From Methylophilaceae bacterium LSUCC0401 (GTDB lineage Bacteria > Pseudomonadota > Gammaproteobacteria > Burkholderiales > Methylophilaceae), in assembly GCA_024919035.1 (NCBI GenBank), contig CP103442.1, positions 372,001 through 436,000 on the forward strand: a stretch of DNA of 64,000 nt, given 5' to 3'. Both the position numbers and the translations under genes were made by a program. Position 1 is the stretch's first letter; each line of letters opens with the position of its first letter. The notes below the pieces were generated by a model. It saw only the letters and a program-made list of their open reading frames with translations. It ran no database searches and was not told the origin of the DNA. Of this stretch, positions 1-8,468 are shown one piece after another.

Positions 1-485
1 TGGAGCGACGGATCAAAAGAATAGTTAATGAGGAACAAACAAAGCCAGATTTGATGTTAATCGACGGTGGCAAGGGGCAGTTAAAGATGGCAATAGATAT
101 TTTTGATGCATACAATATTGTTGGAATTCGCCTCATTTCAATTGCTAAAGGCGAAAATAGAAAATCAGGCCTAGAAACATTGATCTTTGATGATGGTGAA
201 ATTATTTCTGATATTCCTAATAATAATCTCGGTTTTCATTTACTTCAGCATATTAGAGATGAGGCTCATCGTTTTGCAATTACCGGACACCGACAAAAAA
301 GAGCAAAAGTTAACCTATCCTCATCTTTGGAAGAGATTGAGGGGATTGGCCCAAAGAAAAGAAAATCATTACTGGTTTATTTTGGTGGTTTAGAGGGAGT
401 TAAAAATGCATCGATTGAAGAATTAACTCAAGTAACGGGTATAGATCTAAAGCTTGCTGAGATCGTGTATAACTTTTATCATTAG
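1..485 (+). CDS. uvrC: UvrABC system protein C, C-terminal part (start outside window)
   Basis: This is the 3' end of the excinuclease subunit that makes the dual incision in nucleotide excision repair after UvrAB has found the lesion. The frame is open from base 3. It shows the RNase H-like endonuclease domain (LIDGGKGQL, then HRFAITGHRQKR) that performs the 5' cut, followed by a helix-hairpin-helix region (IEGIGPKKRK, then VTGIDLKLAEIV) that binds DNA. The N-terminal GIY-YIG domain lies outside the window. The gene is followed 2 bases later by pgsA, a neighbour common in proteobacteria, so the two are probably cotranscribed. Confidence 0.96.
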   Translation, partial: ERRIKRIVNEEQTKPDLMLIDGGKGQLKMAIDIFDAYNIVGIRLISIAKGENRKSGLETLIFDDGEIISDIPNNNLGFHLLQHIRDEAHRFAITGHRQKRAKVNLSSSLEEIEGIGPKKRKSLLVYFGGLEGVKNASIEELTQVTGIDLKLAEIVYNFYH

Positions 486-487
486 GC

Positions 488-1048
488 ATGAACCTTCCTA
501 ATTACATCACCTTCTTCCGCATTCTAATAATACCTTTTCTTATTATGACTTTTTACGTGCCTGAGAATGTTTTAGGAGGTTTGGGTAGAAATTTTCTGGC
601 AACATTTTTTTTTATTCTTGCTGGCATCAGTGATTGGTTGGATGGATATTTAGCGAGAAAGATGGGTCTTGAATCTAAGTTTGGTGCTTTTATTGACCCA
701 GTCGCTGATAAATTAATTGTTATTTCCTCATTAGTTTTGCTTGTTGAATTAGATCGTGTGAGTGCAATTATCGCGATAATTATTATTGGGCGTGAGGTTG
801 CAGTGAGTGCTTTAAGAGAGTGGATGGCTGGCATTGGAGCATCTAATCATGTCGCCGTAGCTTTTATTGGTAAACTCAAAACAACGCTACAATTTATTGC
901 CATTGCTTTGTTATTATTTTTTGATGATATCTTTTTTATTCCGATTTATTTTCTGGGTCAGATCACCATATGGATAGCTGCATTATTAACTATTATTTCA
1001 ATGCTCTATTATTTAAAACAAGCATTTACCTTAAAGCAGTCAAATTAA
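488..1048 (+). CDS. pgsA: CDP-diacylglycerol--glycerol-3-phosphate 3-phosphatidyltransferase
   Basis: This membrane enzyme joins CDP-diacylglycerol and glycerol 3-phosphate to give phosphatidylglycerol phosphate, the committed step to phosphatidylglycerol and cardiolipin. The CDP-alcohol phosphotransferase signature D-x2-DG-x2-AR-x8-G-x3-D-x3-D is complete, with D49, D52, G53, A56, R57, G66, D70 and D74. Several hydrophobic segments surround it, and 186 residues is the usual family size. It begins 2 bases after uvrC. A promoter-like sequence and a tRNA cluster follow, so the operon probably ends here. Confidence 0.96.
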   Translation: MNLPNYITFFRILIIPFLIMTFYVPENVLGGLGRNFLATFFFILAGISDWLDGYLARKMGLESKFGAFIDPVADKLIVISSLVLLVELDRVSAIIAIIIIGREVAVSALREWMAGIGASNHVAVAFIGKLKTTLQFIAIALLLFFDDIFFIPIYFLGQITIWIAALLTIISMLYYLKQAFTLKQSN

Positions 1049-1073
1049 AATAATACATTGGGTAAAGCTGTCA

Positions 1074-1101
1074 TTGACATCACTTAAAAAAAAGCTAAAA
1101 T
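1074..1101 (+). promoter_or_regulatory. Sigma70-type promoter of the tRNA-Gly/Cys/Leu cluster
   Basis: A perfect -35 hexamer TTGACA (1074-1079) and a -10 hexamer TAAAAT (1096-1101) are separated by 16 bases. The -10 lies 13 bases before the mature 5' end of tRNA-Gly. The placement and quality fit a strong stable-RNA promoter. Confidence 0.7.
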
Positions 1102-1114
1102 ACTGCTTCTGTTT

Positions 1115-1190
1115 GCGTGAATAGCTCAGCTGGTAGAGCGCAACCTTGCCAAGGTTGAGGTCGCGAGTTCGAACCTCGTTTCACGCTCCA
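1115..1190 (+). tRNA. tRNA-Gly(GCC)
   Basis: A full cloverleaf is visible. The acceptor GCGTGAA pairs with TTCACGC, the anticodon stem CAACC/GGTTG closes the loop TTGCCAA with anticodon GCC, the T arm contains GTTCGAA, and CCA is encoded at the 3' end. It is the first gene of a Gly-Cys-Leu tRNA cluster behind a good promoter. Confidence 0.97.
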
Positions 1191-1198
1191 AATTTTTC

Positions 1199-1224
1199 AA
1201 AAGGGGAGAGTAAGCTCCCCTTTT
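1199..1224 (+). terminator. Hairpin with T-run between tRNA-Gly and tRNA-Cys
   Basis: The inverted repeat AAGGGGAG (1201-1208) and CTCCCCTT (1215-1222) has a 6-base loop and is flanked by A and T runs. It has the form of an intrinsic terminator. Because it stands between clustered tRNAs, it may instead be a partial terminator or a processing hairpin. Confidence 0.6.
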
Positions 1225-1232
1225 ATGTTTTT

Positions 1233-1306
1233 GGCGCGTTAGCAAAGTGGTTATGCAGAGGCCTGCAAAGCCTTAGACGCCGGTTCGATTCCGGCACGCG
1301 CCTCCA
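1233..1306 (+). tRNA. tRNA-Cys(GCA)
   Basis: The acceptor GGCGCGT pairs with ACGCGCC. The anticodon loop CTGCAAA gives anticodon GCA, the T loop is TTCGATT, and CCA is encoded. It is the second tRNA of the cluster. Confidence 0.97.
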
Positions 1307-1344
1307 TTCTTTTTTACCAAGGATGGTGATAAAATGACGTCTTT

Positions 1345-1431
1345 GCCCGGGTGGTGAAATTGGTAGACACAAGAGACTTAAAATCTCTCGATCTTGCGAT
1401 CGTGCCGGTTCGATTCCGGCCCCGGGCACCA
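1345..1431 (+). tRNA. tRNA-Leu(UAA)
   Basis: This 87-base class II tRNA has the acceptor GCCCGGG paired with CCCGGGC, the anticodon stem AGAGA/TCTCT with loop CTTAAAA (anticodon TAA), a long variable arm and encoded CCA. It is the third tRNA of the cluster. Confidence 0.97.
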
Positions 1432-1441
1432 CATTTTCATA

Positions 1442-1579
1442 ATGAGCGATAAAGAATTAAAAAAAATTAATGACACACTTCAGGCAATTCTAAAAACTTT
1501 AAAAATAGTTTTTATATTGATTGCTGGATTTGCTTTTCTATATTTTGCGCTCTTGATTTATTTGTTTGTAATTGGGTAA
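1442..1579 (+). CDS. Small single-pass membrane protein, unknown function
   Basis: I do not recognise a family. The 45-residue product begins with a charged amphipathic stretch (MSDKELKKINDTLQ) and continues into one strongly hydrophobic segment at about residues 22-44. The ATG lies 10 bases after tRNA-Leu. A frame that opens earlier would run through the tRNA, so the short start is preferred. Its stop codon touches the TTG start of the next gene, which suggests translational coupling in an operon with recJ and tpiA. Confidence 0.55.
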   Translation: MSDKELKKINDTLQAILKTLKIVFILIAGFAFLYFALLIYLFVIG

Positions 1580-2401
1580 TTGAAAAATTCTCTCATCATT
1601 AAAAATCCAAGTTTTTCATCCCTTAATTTACTGAAAAAATGGCATCGTCACTTTAGAGCTCGTAAATTAAATTTATCCTATCATGATCTCCTGGCGACAT
1701 TTTTAAATAACTCCAATGATGCATTTCCAGATGGGGTGATATCTCAAGATGAAATAAAAAATAATCATTGGCTTTATTCAGTGCATATGGCGGATTTTCA
1801 GCTTATGCGAGATTATTATTTATTTAATGGTTTAAAAAGTGTTGATCAGCAACAAATTAAGAATTTATGTAAATTATTGAACAAATATCTTCTTGAAGAT
1901 CATGGATATTTTTCATGCAATGATAATTTCATTTTTTTTCAAAGTCGAAACCAATACATATTCAGTTATACCTCAATTCATGATTTGTTAAATCATCCAG
2001 AGCTCATTAATGAGCACAACAATAACGACACAAAAGTTTTGCTCAATAATATTTCAATGATTCTATTTCAATACATTGAACAGAATCATTTAAATGTGGA
2101 TTTTAATAATTTAGTTTTATTGCCTCTTGGAAATAATATTAAAATCAACCCATCAAAAAAATATTTTTTTTCAAACGTAATTAATTTTTCCGATATCACC
2201 ATGGGCGATGAAAATACTTTTTTTATAGAAGATGAACTCAAAGTATTAGATTTTTTAAAACATCATCAACAAATAATTAGCCAGGTTTATTTAGCCTTTA
2301 ATAATGTGTGCTATGTCCTTGATAAAAATTCTTGGATGTCAGAAATCTTAAATTTAAAATCTAGAAAAATATGGAATGAAATTAATTCAAAAAAAAATTA
2401 A
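1580..2401 (+). CDS. RpfE / phosphoglycerate-mutase-like protein upstream of recJ
   Basis: The 273-residue protein is strongly diverged. The segment NHWLYSVHMADFQLMRD followed by LLNKYLLEDHGYF resembles the central part of the cytoplasmic RpfE / cofactor-independent phosphoglycerate-mutase-like family that betaproteobacteria often encode just before recJ. No complete metal-binding active site is visible, so I do not claim mutase activity. The TTG start directly follows the preceding stop codon. The 3' end overlaps recJ by 26 bases, indicating an operon. The family call rests on position and weak motif likeness. Confidence 0.5.
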   Translation: MKNSLIIKNPSFSSLNLLKKWHRHFRARKLNLSYHDLLATFLNNSNDAFPDGVISQDEIKNNHWLYSVHMADFQLMRDYYLFNGLKSVDQQQIKNLCKLLNKYLLEDHGYFSCNDNFIFFQSRNQYIFSYTSIHDLLNHPELINEHNNNDTKVLLNNISMILFQYIEQNHLNVDFNNLVLLPLGNNIKINPSKKYFFSNVINFSDITMGDENTFFIEDELKVLDFLKHHQQIISQVYLAFNNVCYVLDKNSWMSEILNLKSRKIWNEINSKKN

Positions 2402-4064
2402 TGATCAACTTAGATCTGAATTAATTGCTAATGGAATAGCAGAACATACTGCGCAACTCTTAGCAGCAAGAGCTATCAAATCGTTTGCAGATATTAATTA
2501 TTCAATCGATATGCTTTTACCTCCCGAGCTTTTAAAAGATTGTATTGAAGCTTCAATTTTTTTATCACAAGCTATTATTGATCAAAAAAAAATAGTAATT
2601 GTAGGGGATTATGATGCAGATGGTGCAACGGGATCATCTATAGGTATTCTCGGTTTTCAGCTTTTAGGGCTTGATGTAGATTTTTTAATACCCAGTCGAT
2701 TTAAACAGGGTTATGGATTATCTCCTGAAATTGTAAATCTGGCCCATTCGATGCATGCAGAAATTATTATTACCGTTGACAATGGTATCGCCAGTTTTGA
2801 TGGTGTAAAAAGAGCCAACGATCTTGGTATAGAGGTTGTTATTACTGATCATCATTTGCAAGCTGAAACTCTTCCTAATGCATCTTTCATAATAAATCCA
2901 AATCGAAAAGACTGTTCTTTCCCGAGTAAAAGTTTGTGTGGCGCAGGCGTTTTATTTTATTTGTTAATTGCGATTAGAAAGTCTTTACGAGTTAAACATT
3001 ACTTTTCTGATAATTTAAAAGAGCCTAACTTGATGCAACTTCTTGATTTAGTTGCCCTAGCAACTATCGCTGATGTGGTTCCTCTGGATTTTAATAATCG
3101 ACTAATGTTACATTTTGGTTTAAAAAAAATAAGATCACATCAATGTAATTTAGGAATAAAAAAATTATTTCAACTAAGCAATAAAAATCACATGGATTGC
3201 CAAGCCTCTGATTTGGGCTTTATCATTGCACCAAAAATTAATGCTGCTGGGCGCATGAATGATATGAGTCTTGGTGTTCAATGTTTAACCTCATTAAATG
3301 AGTTTGATGCTAGTTATTATGCCAAGCAGCTTATTGAATTCAATCATGAGAGAAAACAGACAGAATCTGTTATGAAAGAGGATGCAAATAAAATCTTAAA
3401 AGATTTTAAACCTCAAAAAAAAACGATTTGTTTATTTAGTGATGAATGGCACCAGGGTGTTGTAGGAATTTTAGCCTCTCGAATTAAAGAGGTTTTCTAC
3501 AGGCCGGTAATTATTTTTGCTGAAGATGAAAATAATTTCTTAAAAGGATCGGCAAGGTCGATTAATGGATTTCATATTCGCGATGCGATTGATATTGTTG
3601 CTAAAAAAAGCCCTCATATAATCTCAACCTTTGGGGGCCACGCAATGGCAGCGGGGTTAACAATTCATAAAAAATACTTTAATGATTTTGTTAAATTATT
3701 TGAAGAGGTTGCAGAACAGTTGCTCAATCATGACGATTTGAATGAGGTTATTGAGTTTGATACAAGCCTTATGGAATCAGATGTAAATGTTTCAATGGTC
3801 GATGAAATAAATTTTTTGGAATGGGGCAATGGATTTCCAAAACCTATATTTATGGATGAATTTGAATGTATTGATCAGCAACTTATAAAAGAGAGTCACT
3901 CAAAATTGAAATTAAGATTCAAAGAATCAATCTACGATTCTATTTTGTTTAATTTTATTGAACCTATTTTTGGTAGAATTAGATGTCTTTACACGTTAGA
4001 AACAAATAAATTTATGAATAAGAGTAATGTAGTAATTAATATCAGAAAAATAATTAATGACTAA
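2376..4064 (+). CDS. recJ: Single-stranded-DNA-specific exonuclease RecJ
   Basis: RecJ degrades single-stranded DNA 5' to 3' in recombination, mismatch and base excision repair. The DHH phosphoesterase motifs are present: DYDADG (residues 78-83), VDNGI (134-138) and TDHH (157-160). The DHHA1 motif FGGHAMAAG follows at about residue 420, and a C-terminal OB-like region comes after it. The length of 562 residues matches the family. It overlaps the preceding gene by 26 bases and tpiA by 8 bases, so translation is probably coupled along the operon. Confidence 0.95.
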   Translation: MKLIQKKINDQLRSELIANGIAEHTAQLLAARAIKSFADINYSIDMLLPPELLKDCIEASIFLSQAIIDQKKIVIVGDYDADGATGSSIGILGFQLLGLDVDFLIPSRFKQGYGLSPEIVNLAHSMHAEIIITVDNGIASFDGVKRANDLGIEVVITDHHLQAETLPNASFIINPNRKDCSFPSKSLCGAGVLFYLLIAIRKSLRVKHYFSDNLKEPNLMQLLDLVALATIADVVPLDFNNRLMLHFGLKKIRSHQCNLGIKKLFQLSNKNHMDCQASDLGFIIAPKINAAGRMNDMSLGVQCLTSLNEFDASYYAKQLIEFNHERKQTESVMKEDANKILKDFKPQKKTICLFSDEWHQGVVGILASRIKEVFYRPVIIFAEDENNFLKGSARSINGFHIRDAIDIVAKKSPHIISTFGGHAMAAGLTIHKKYFNDFVKLFEEVAEQLLNHDDLNEVIEFDTSLMESDVNVSMVDEINFLEWGNGFPKPIFMDEFECIDQQLIKESHSKLKLRFKESIYDSILFNFIEPIFGRIRCLYTLETNKFMNKSNVVINIRKIIND

Positions 4065-4836
4065 AAAATACATCATCGGAAATTTAAAAATGTATGGCTC
4101 AATCAGCTTTTACGATACTTTTTTTAAAAAAATAAGAGAATTTTCGATGCATAAATCACTAGATAATATTGAAATTGCATTATGTATTCCATATCCCTAT
4201 CTCTACTTGGCACAACAAATTCTTGGTAATTCAGGGATTTATTGGGGCTCACAAAATGTTGCTAAAGATAACGAAGGCCCTTTTACAGGAGAGGTTAGTG
4301 CAAAAATGTTAAAGGAATTTGACTCCCAGTTTGCCATCATAGGACATTCTGAAAGAAATACAGCTTACTGCGAATCTGATGTAAATATTGCTGAAAAATT
4401 TTTAAGAATTAAAGAACACAATATGAGGCCAATCTTTTGTGTTGGAGAAACCTTGATTGAGCGAGAAGCTGGAATGGAAAAAAAAGTTGTGCAATCTCAA
4501 TTAGAGACCTTAGTAAATCATGGAAAACATATTTTTAATAACTCAATTATAGCTTATGAGCCAATTTGGGCTATTGGAAGCGATATGTCTGCATCCCCTG
4601 AACAAGCAAAAAGTATGTGCGCATTTATTAAAGAATTTGTGGAGGGTGAGGCAGATAAAGTGAATCAATTAGGTAAGGAAAATAAACCTATAAAAGTCAT
4701 TTATGGAGGCAGCGTAAATGAAAAAAATACGTTACAATTACTGTCTTTAGATAAGGTCGATGGTGCTTTAATTGGAAGATGTTCTCTTTCTCCTGATAAA
4801 TTTTTACAAATATGCGAAATAGCCCATCAGCTTTAA
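4057..4836 (+). CDS. tpiA: Triosephosphate isomerase
   Basis: This enzyme interconverts dihydroxyacetone phosphate and glyceraldehyde 3-phosphate in glycolysis and gluconeogenesis. Active-site elements are N9 and K11 in GNLKM, the electrophilic histidine in IIGHSERN, the catalytic glutamate in AYEPIWAIG, and the phosphate-binding loop YGGSVNEKN. It has 259 residues, a normal length. It overlaps recJ by 8 bases and is followed 29 bases later by secG, the usual tpiA-secG arrangement. Confidence 0.97.
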   Translation: MTKKYIIGNLKMYGSISFYDTFFKKIREFSMHKSLDNIEIALCIPYPYLYLAQQILGNSGIYWGSQNVAKDNEGPFTGEVSAKMLKEFDSQFAIIGHSERNTAYCESDVNIAEKFLRIKEHNMRPIFCVGETLIEREAGMEKKVVQSQLETLVNHGKHIFNNSIIAYEPIWAIGSDMSASPEQAKSMCAFIKEFVEGEADKVNQLGKENKPIKVIYGGSVNEKNTLQLLSLDKVDGALIGRCSLSPDKFLQICEIAHQL

Positions 4837-4865
4837 TTTTTAACCCTATAAAAACACAATAAAAA

Positions 4866-5213
4866 ATGGAAAAAATTTTAATTATTATTCACTTGTTAGC
4901 AAGCATTAGCGTGATTGGCTTGGTTTTACTCCAAAATGGAAAAGGCGCTGATGCAGGATCAGCTTTTGGTGGAGGAAATTCAGGCAGCATGTTCGGAATT
5001 CAAGGGTCTTCTAACTTTTTGACCAAAGCGACTGCAATAAGTGTGACCCTATTTTTTATAACAAGTATCAGTTTAGCTCTTGTGGCGAGCAATAAACACA
5101 GTGATAAAAGCGTAATTAGTTCATCAGTTGTCGAACAGCTTGATGATGGAAACTCTTTTGATGATATTCAGTCAGATGAGTTGAGTGAGGAGCTCTCAGA
5201 CATACCAGAATAG
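4866..5213 (+). CDS. secG: Preprotein translocase subunit SecG
   Basis: SecG is the small inner-membrane subunit of the SecYEG channel that helps SecA-driven export. The protein has two hydrophobic segments (about residues 3-22 and 54-76) around the glycine-rich loop GADAGSAFGGGNSGSMFG, which is the family signature. The C-terminal tail of about 40 residues is acidic and variable. The gene lies between tpiA and tRNA-Leu, a conserved proteobacterial order. Confidence 0.94.
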   Translation: MEKILIIIHLLASISVIGLVLLQNGKGADAGSAFGGGNSGSMFGIQGSSNFLTKATAISVTLFFITSISLALVASNKHSDKSVISSSVVEQLDDGNSFDDIQSDELSEELSDIPE

Positions 5214-5218
5214 TTTTT

Positions 5219-5303
5219 GCCGTCGTGGTGGAATTGGTAGACACGCTATCTTGAGGGGGTAGTGACGAAAGTCGTGAGAGTTCGAGTCTCTCCGACGGCA
5301 CCA
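5219..5303 (+). tRNA. tRNA-Leu(GAG)
   Basis: This 85-base class II tRNA has the acceptor GCCGTCG paired with CGACGGC, the anticodon stem CTATC/GGTAG with loop TTGAGGG (anticodon GAG), a long variable arm, T loop TTCGAGT and encoded CCA. It stands between secG and nuoA, as in many betaproteobacteria. Confidence 0.96.
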
Positions 5304-5325
5304 TTTAATTAAACGATAGGTTTTG

Positions 5326-5682
5326 ATGTTAGATTCATATTTTCCAATTTTACTTTTTATTTTTGTCGGTTTAGGTATTGGCATTGGACCTCTAATCTTA
5401 GGAAAAATCCTATCACCTCACAATCCTGATGATCAAAAGAATTCACCCTATGAATGTGGCTTTGAAGCTTTTGAAGATGCTCGGATGAAATTTGATGTTC
5501 GTTATTATCTTGTCGCAATCTTGTTTATTCTATTTGATCTCGAAATTACATTCTTATTTCCATGGGCAGTTGTTTTGGACAGTCTGGGACTCTATGGCTT
5601 TATTGCTATGTTAATTTTTTTGGGCATCTTGGTTGTAGGGTTTATTTATGAATGGAAAAAGGGAGCATTAGATTGGGAGTAA
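5326..5682 (+). CDS. nuoA: NADH-quinone oxidoreductase subunit A
   Basis: This is the first gene of a complete 14-subunit complex I operon. NuoA is a small membrane-arm subunit near the quinone site. It has three hydrophobic segments and the conserved loop SPYECGFE with the acidic residues that follow ([12 protein letters not shown]). The ATG at 5326 is preferred over a TTG one codon earlier, because a purine-rich AGG element sits about 8 bases upstream of the ATG. nuoB follows after 6 bases. Confidence 0.96.
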   Translation: MLDSYFPILLFIFVGLGIGIGPLILGKILSPHNPDDQKNSPYECGFEAFEDARMKFDVRYYLVAILFILFDLEITFLFPWAVVLDSLGLYGFIAMLIFLGILVVGFIYEWKKGALDWE

Positions 5683-5688
5683 ATCAGT

Positions 5689-6165
5689 ATGAGTCTTGAT
5701 GGACTGTTAGAAAAGGGTTTTATTACCACTAATTTAGATACCCTAATAAATTACACAAGAACAAATTCACTCTGGCCCATGACATTTGGTTTAGCATGTT
5801 GCGCTGTCGAGATGATGCATGCGGGTGCATCGCGTTATGATCTTGATCGATTTGGCATGGTGTTTCGACCAAGTCCGCGTCAATCTGATCTGATGATTGT
5901 AGCTGGAACCTTAGTAAATAAAATGGCTCCTGCGTTAAGAAAAGTTTATGATCAAATGCCTGATCCGAAATGGGTAATTTCAATGGGATCATGTGCAAAC
6001 GGTGGAGGTTATTATCATTACTCTTACTCAGTGGTAAGGGGGTGTGATCGAATTGTTCCTGTTGACGTATATGTTCCTGGATGTCCACCCACTGCCGAGG
6101 CATTAATGTTTGGTCTAATGCAATTACAAAAAAAAATAAAAAGAACAAATACTATTGCGCGATGA
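5689..6165 (+). CDS. nuoB: NADH-quinone oxidoreductase subunit B
   Basis: NuoB carries the terminal iron-sulfur cluster N2 that hands electrons to quinone. The cluster cysteines are visible as the paired CC in LACCAVEM, then [10 protein letters not shown] and VPGCPP. The protein has 158 residues, a normal length for a stand-alone NuoB. Its TGA overlaps the ATG of nuoC (ATGA), indicating coupled translation. Confidence 0.97.
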   Translation: MSLDGLLEKGFITTNLDTLINYTRTNSLWPMTFGLACCAVEMMHAGASRYDLDRFGMVFRPSPRQSDLMIVAGTLVNKMAPALRKVYDQMPDPKWVISMGSCANGGGYYHYSYSVVRGCDRIVPVDVYVPGCPPTAEALMFGLMQLQKKIKRTNTIAR

Positions 6166-6749
6166 CTGACTTAAAAAAATTATCTTCCAACATAAAAAAA
6201 ATATTTCCAGGGTACCAAGTCAATCTCCAATTTGATGAAATCACCTTGTCAGTTCCTGCTCAAGATGTTTCCAAAGTTTTAAAAAAACTAAAAACAATGA
6301 GCCAATTGAAATTCGAACAAATGATTGATTTAGCCGCAGTCGATTTTTCTGAATTTCCCCAAAAAAATTATGAAAATTGTAGGTATGCAGTGGTTTATCA
6401 TTTATTGTCTTTGAAGCACAACTCGCGCATCCGAGTGAAAGCTTTTATTAAAGATAATAGTTTTCCTGTAATTGAAACAATTACTTCAACATATGCCAAT
6501 GCTGACTGGTATGAAAGAGAGGCTTTCGATTTATTTGGCATTATGTTTTTAAACCATCCAGATTTGAGAAGAATTTTAACTGACTATGGGTTTATCGGGC
6601 ATCCATTTCGAAAAGATTTCCCAATGATTGGAAATATTGAGATGAGATATGATCCTTCTCAAAAAAGAGTAATTTATCAACCAGTAACAATTGATCCTAG
6701 AAATAATGTACCTAGAGTTATTCATGATGAAGGATTTAGAAATGGCTGA
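6162..6749 (+). CDS. nuoC: NADH-quinone oxidoreductase subunit C
   Basis: NuoC is a hydrophilic connecting subunit of the peripheral arm. The family signature is present as [12 protein letters not shown] followed by [13 protein letters not shown] and GHPFRKDFP. The start at 6162 overlaps the nuoB stop as ATGA. An upstream in-frame ATG would lie deep inside nuoB and was rejected. C and D are separate genes here, unlike the fused enterobacterial NuoCD. The gene overlaps nuoD by 8 bases. Confidence 0.96.
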   Translation: MTDLKKLSSNIKKIFPGYQVNLQFDEITLSVPAQDVSKVLKKLKTMSQLKFEQMIDLAAVDFSEFPQKNYENCRYAVVYHLLSLKHNSRIRVKAFIKDNSFPVIETITSTYANADWYEREAFDLFGIMFLNHPDLRRILTDYGFIGHPFRKDFPMIGNIEMRYDPSQKRVIYQPVTIDPRNNVPRVIHDEGFRNG

Positions 6750-7995
6750 GATAAAAAATTACACAATGAATTTTGGACCGCAACACCCAGCTGCTCATGG
6801 AGTACTCCGCCTTATTTTAGAACTTGATGGAGAAGTGATTCAAAGAGCAGATCCGCATATTGGATTATTGCATCGCGCGACAGAAAAGCTTGCTGAAAAT
6901 CGCACTTACATCCAGTCTGTCCCTTACATGGATCGTTTAGATTATGTATCAATGATGATGAACGAGCATGCTTATGTGATGGCAATCGAAAAAATGCTCA
7001 ACTTACAAGTTCCCATTCGAGCACAATATATCCGGGTATTATTTGATGAAATTACGCGCCTTCTCAATCATTTATTATGGCTTGGATGCCATGCTTTAGA
7101 TGTGGGTGCGATGACAGTCTTCTTGTATGCTTTCCGCGAGCGTGAGGATTTATTTGACTGTTATGAAGCGGTGTCAGGAGCTCGAATGCATGCAGCTTAT
7201 TATCGTCCAGGCGGTGTTTATAGAGACTTACCTGATCATATGCCACAGTATCAAAATACCCGCTTCAGTCGTCCAAATGTTACGCATAAATTAAATGAAA
7301 ACCGTCAAGGATCCTTATTAGATTTTATTGATGATTTTGCGAACCGATTCCCAAGATATATTGATGAATATGAAACTTTATTAACCGATAACCGAATATG
7401 GAAACAGCGTACCGTTGGGATCGGAGTAGTTTCCCCAGAAAGAGCTCTAGAGTTAGGTTTTACTGGACCTATGTTGCGAGGCTCCGGCATTGAATGGGAT
7501 TTAAGAAAAAAGCAACCCTATGAGGTGTATGACAAACTTGATTTTGATATCCCAGTGGGGGTTGAGGGTGATTGTTATGATCGTTACCTCGTCAGAATTG
7601 AAGAAATGAGGCAGTCAGTTAATTTGATTCAACAGTGCAGTAAATGGCTCAGAGTAAATCCAGGTCCGGTGATTTCTGATAACCAAAAATATGCCCCACC
7701 AAAAAGACAAGATATGAAAGAAGATATGGAGTCCATGATTCATCATTTCAAGCTTTTTACAGAAGGATTTCATTTGCCAAAAGGGGAGGCATACGCAGCT
7801 GTTGAGCATCCCAAGGGCGAATTTGGGATTTACCTTGTTTCAGATGGAGCTAACAAACCCTATCGTTTAAAAATCAGAGCGCCTGGTTTTGCTCATTTAG
7901 CCTCATTGGATGAAATGACGAAGGGTCATATGATTTCTGATTTAGTGGCAATCATTGGAACCCAGGACATTGTTTTTGGAGAGATTGATCGATAA
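6742..7995 (+). CDS. nuoD: NADH-quinone oxidoreductase subunit D
   Basis: NuoD forms the quinone-binding cavity with NuoB. It is related to the large subunit of NiFe hydrogenases but lacks the metal-binding cysteines. It begins [20 protein letters not shown], the standard N-terminus, which fixes the start at 6742. Other conserved segments are [14 protein letters not shown], the [14 protein letters not shown] loop, and the C-terminal FGEIDR. It is 417 residues long, as expected. Confidence 0.97.
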   Translation: MAEIKNYTMNFGPQHPAAHGVLRLILELDGEVIQRADPHIGLLHRATEKLAENRTYIQSVPYMDRLDYVSMMMNEHAYVMAIEKMLNLQVPIRAQYIRVLFDEITRLLNHLLWLGCHALDVGAMTVFLYAFREREDLFDCYEAVSGARMHAAYYRPGGVYRDLPDHMPQYQNTRFSRPNVTHKLNENRQGSLLDFIDDFANRFPRYIDEYETLLTDNRIWKQRTVGIGVVSPERALELGFTGPMLRGSGIEWDLRKKQPYEVYDKLDFDIPVGVEGDCYDRYLVRIEEMRQSVNLIQQCSKWLRVNPGPVISDNQKYAPPKRQDMKEDMESMIHHFKLFTEGFHLPKGEAYAAVEHPKGEFGIYLVSDGANKPYRLKIRAPGFAHLASLDEMTKGHMISDLVAIIGTQDIVFGEIDR

Positions 7996-7997
7996 CC

Positions 7998-8468
7998 ATG
8001 ATTGAAAAGTTAAGAAAACTTATTGATAAAGAGATCGCTAAATATCCAGCTGATAAAAAACAGTCTGCAGTGATTGCTGCTTTAGCTATCATGCAGCATC
8101 ATCGTGGCTGGTTATCTCAAGAAGATATCAGTGATGTTGCTGTGTATTTGGATATGCCTGAAATAGCTGTCCTTGAGGTAGCTACTTTCTACAATATGTT
8201 TGATTTAAAACCTGTTGGAAAATACAAACTATCAATTTGTACTAATATTTCCTGCATGTTACGGGATGCTGATCAAATTGTTGATCATTTGAAAAAAACA
8301 TTAAAAATTGATTTTAATGAAATTACTAAGGATGGAAAATTTTGTCTCAAGGAAAGTGAATGCATGGGGGCTTGCGAAGGCGCTCCTCTGTTGACCGTGA
8401 ATAACCAAAAAATTTATGAACATCTGGATATTAAAAAACTAGATCAATTATTAAAAGATTTAAAATAA
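7998..8468 (+). CDS. nuoE: NADH-quinone oxidoreductase subunit E
   Basis: This is the thioredoxin-like [2Fe-2S] subunit (cluster N1a) of the NADH dehydrogenase module. Four cluster cysteines are visible, in CTNISCMLR and in [10 protein letters not shown]. The N-terminal helical region contains [14 protein letters not shown]. The protein has 156 residues. Its stop codon overlaps the ATG of nuoF by one base (TAATG). Confidence 0.96.
   Translation: MIEKLRKLIDKEIAKYPADKKQSAVIAALAIMQHHRGWLSQEDISDVAVYLDMPEIAVLEVATFYNMFDLKPVGKYKLSICTNISCMLRDADQIVDHLKKTLKIDFNEITKDGKFCLKESECMGACEGAPLLTVNNQKIYEHLDIKKLDQLLKDLK

Noticed and set aside
1223..1432. Reverse-strand reading frame across tRNA-Cys and tRNA-Leu
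   Set aside because: Frames reading through tRNA genes give the well-known spurious pattern (PGAGIEPA, RVPESNR); there is no independent gene signal.
5116..5384. Reverse-strand frames over secG end and tRNA-Leu
   Set aside because: They are antisense to secG, tRNA-Leu and nuoA and show the same tRNA-derived artefact sequence.
5729..6148. 139-codon frame antisense to nuoB
   Set aside because: It lies wholly inside a conserved essential gene and encodes low-complexity Phe/Gln/His-rich sequence with no family character.
6081..6161. Longer nuoC start inside nuoB
   Set aside because: The residues before the ATG at 6162 are unlike any NuoC N-terminus, and the ATGA overlap gives a natural start.
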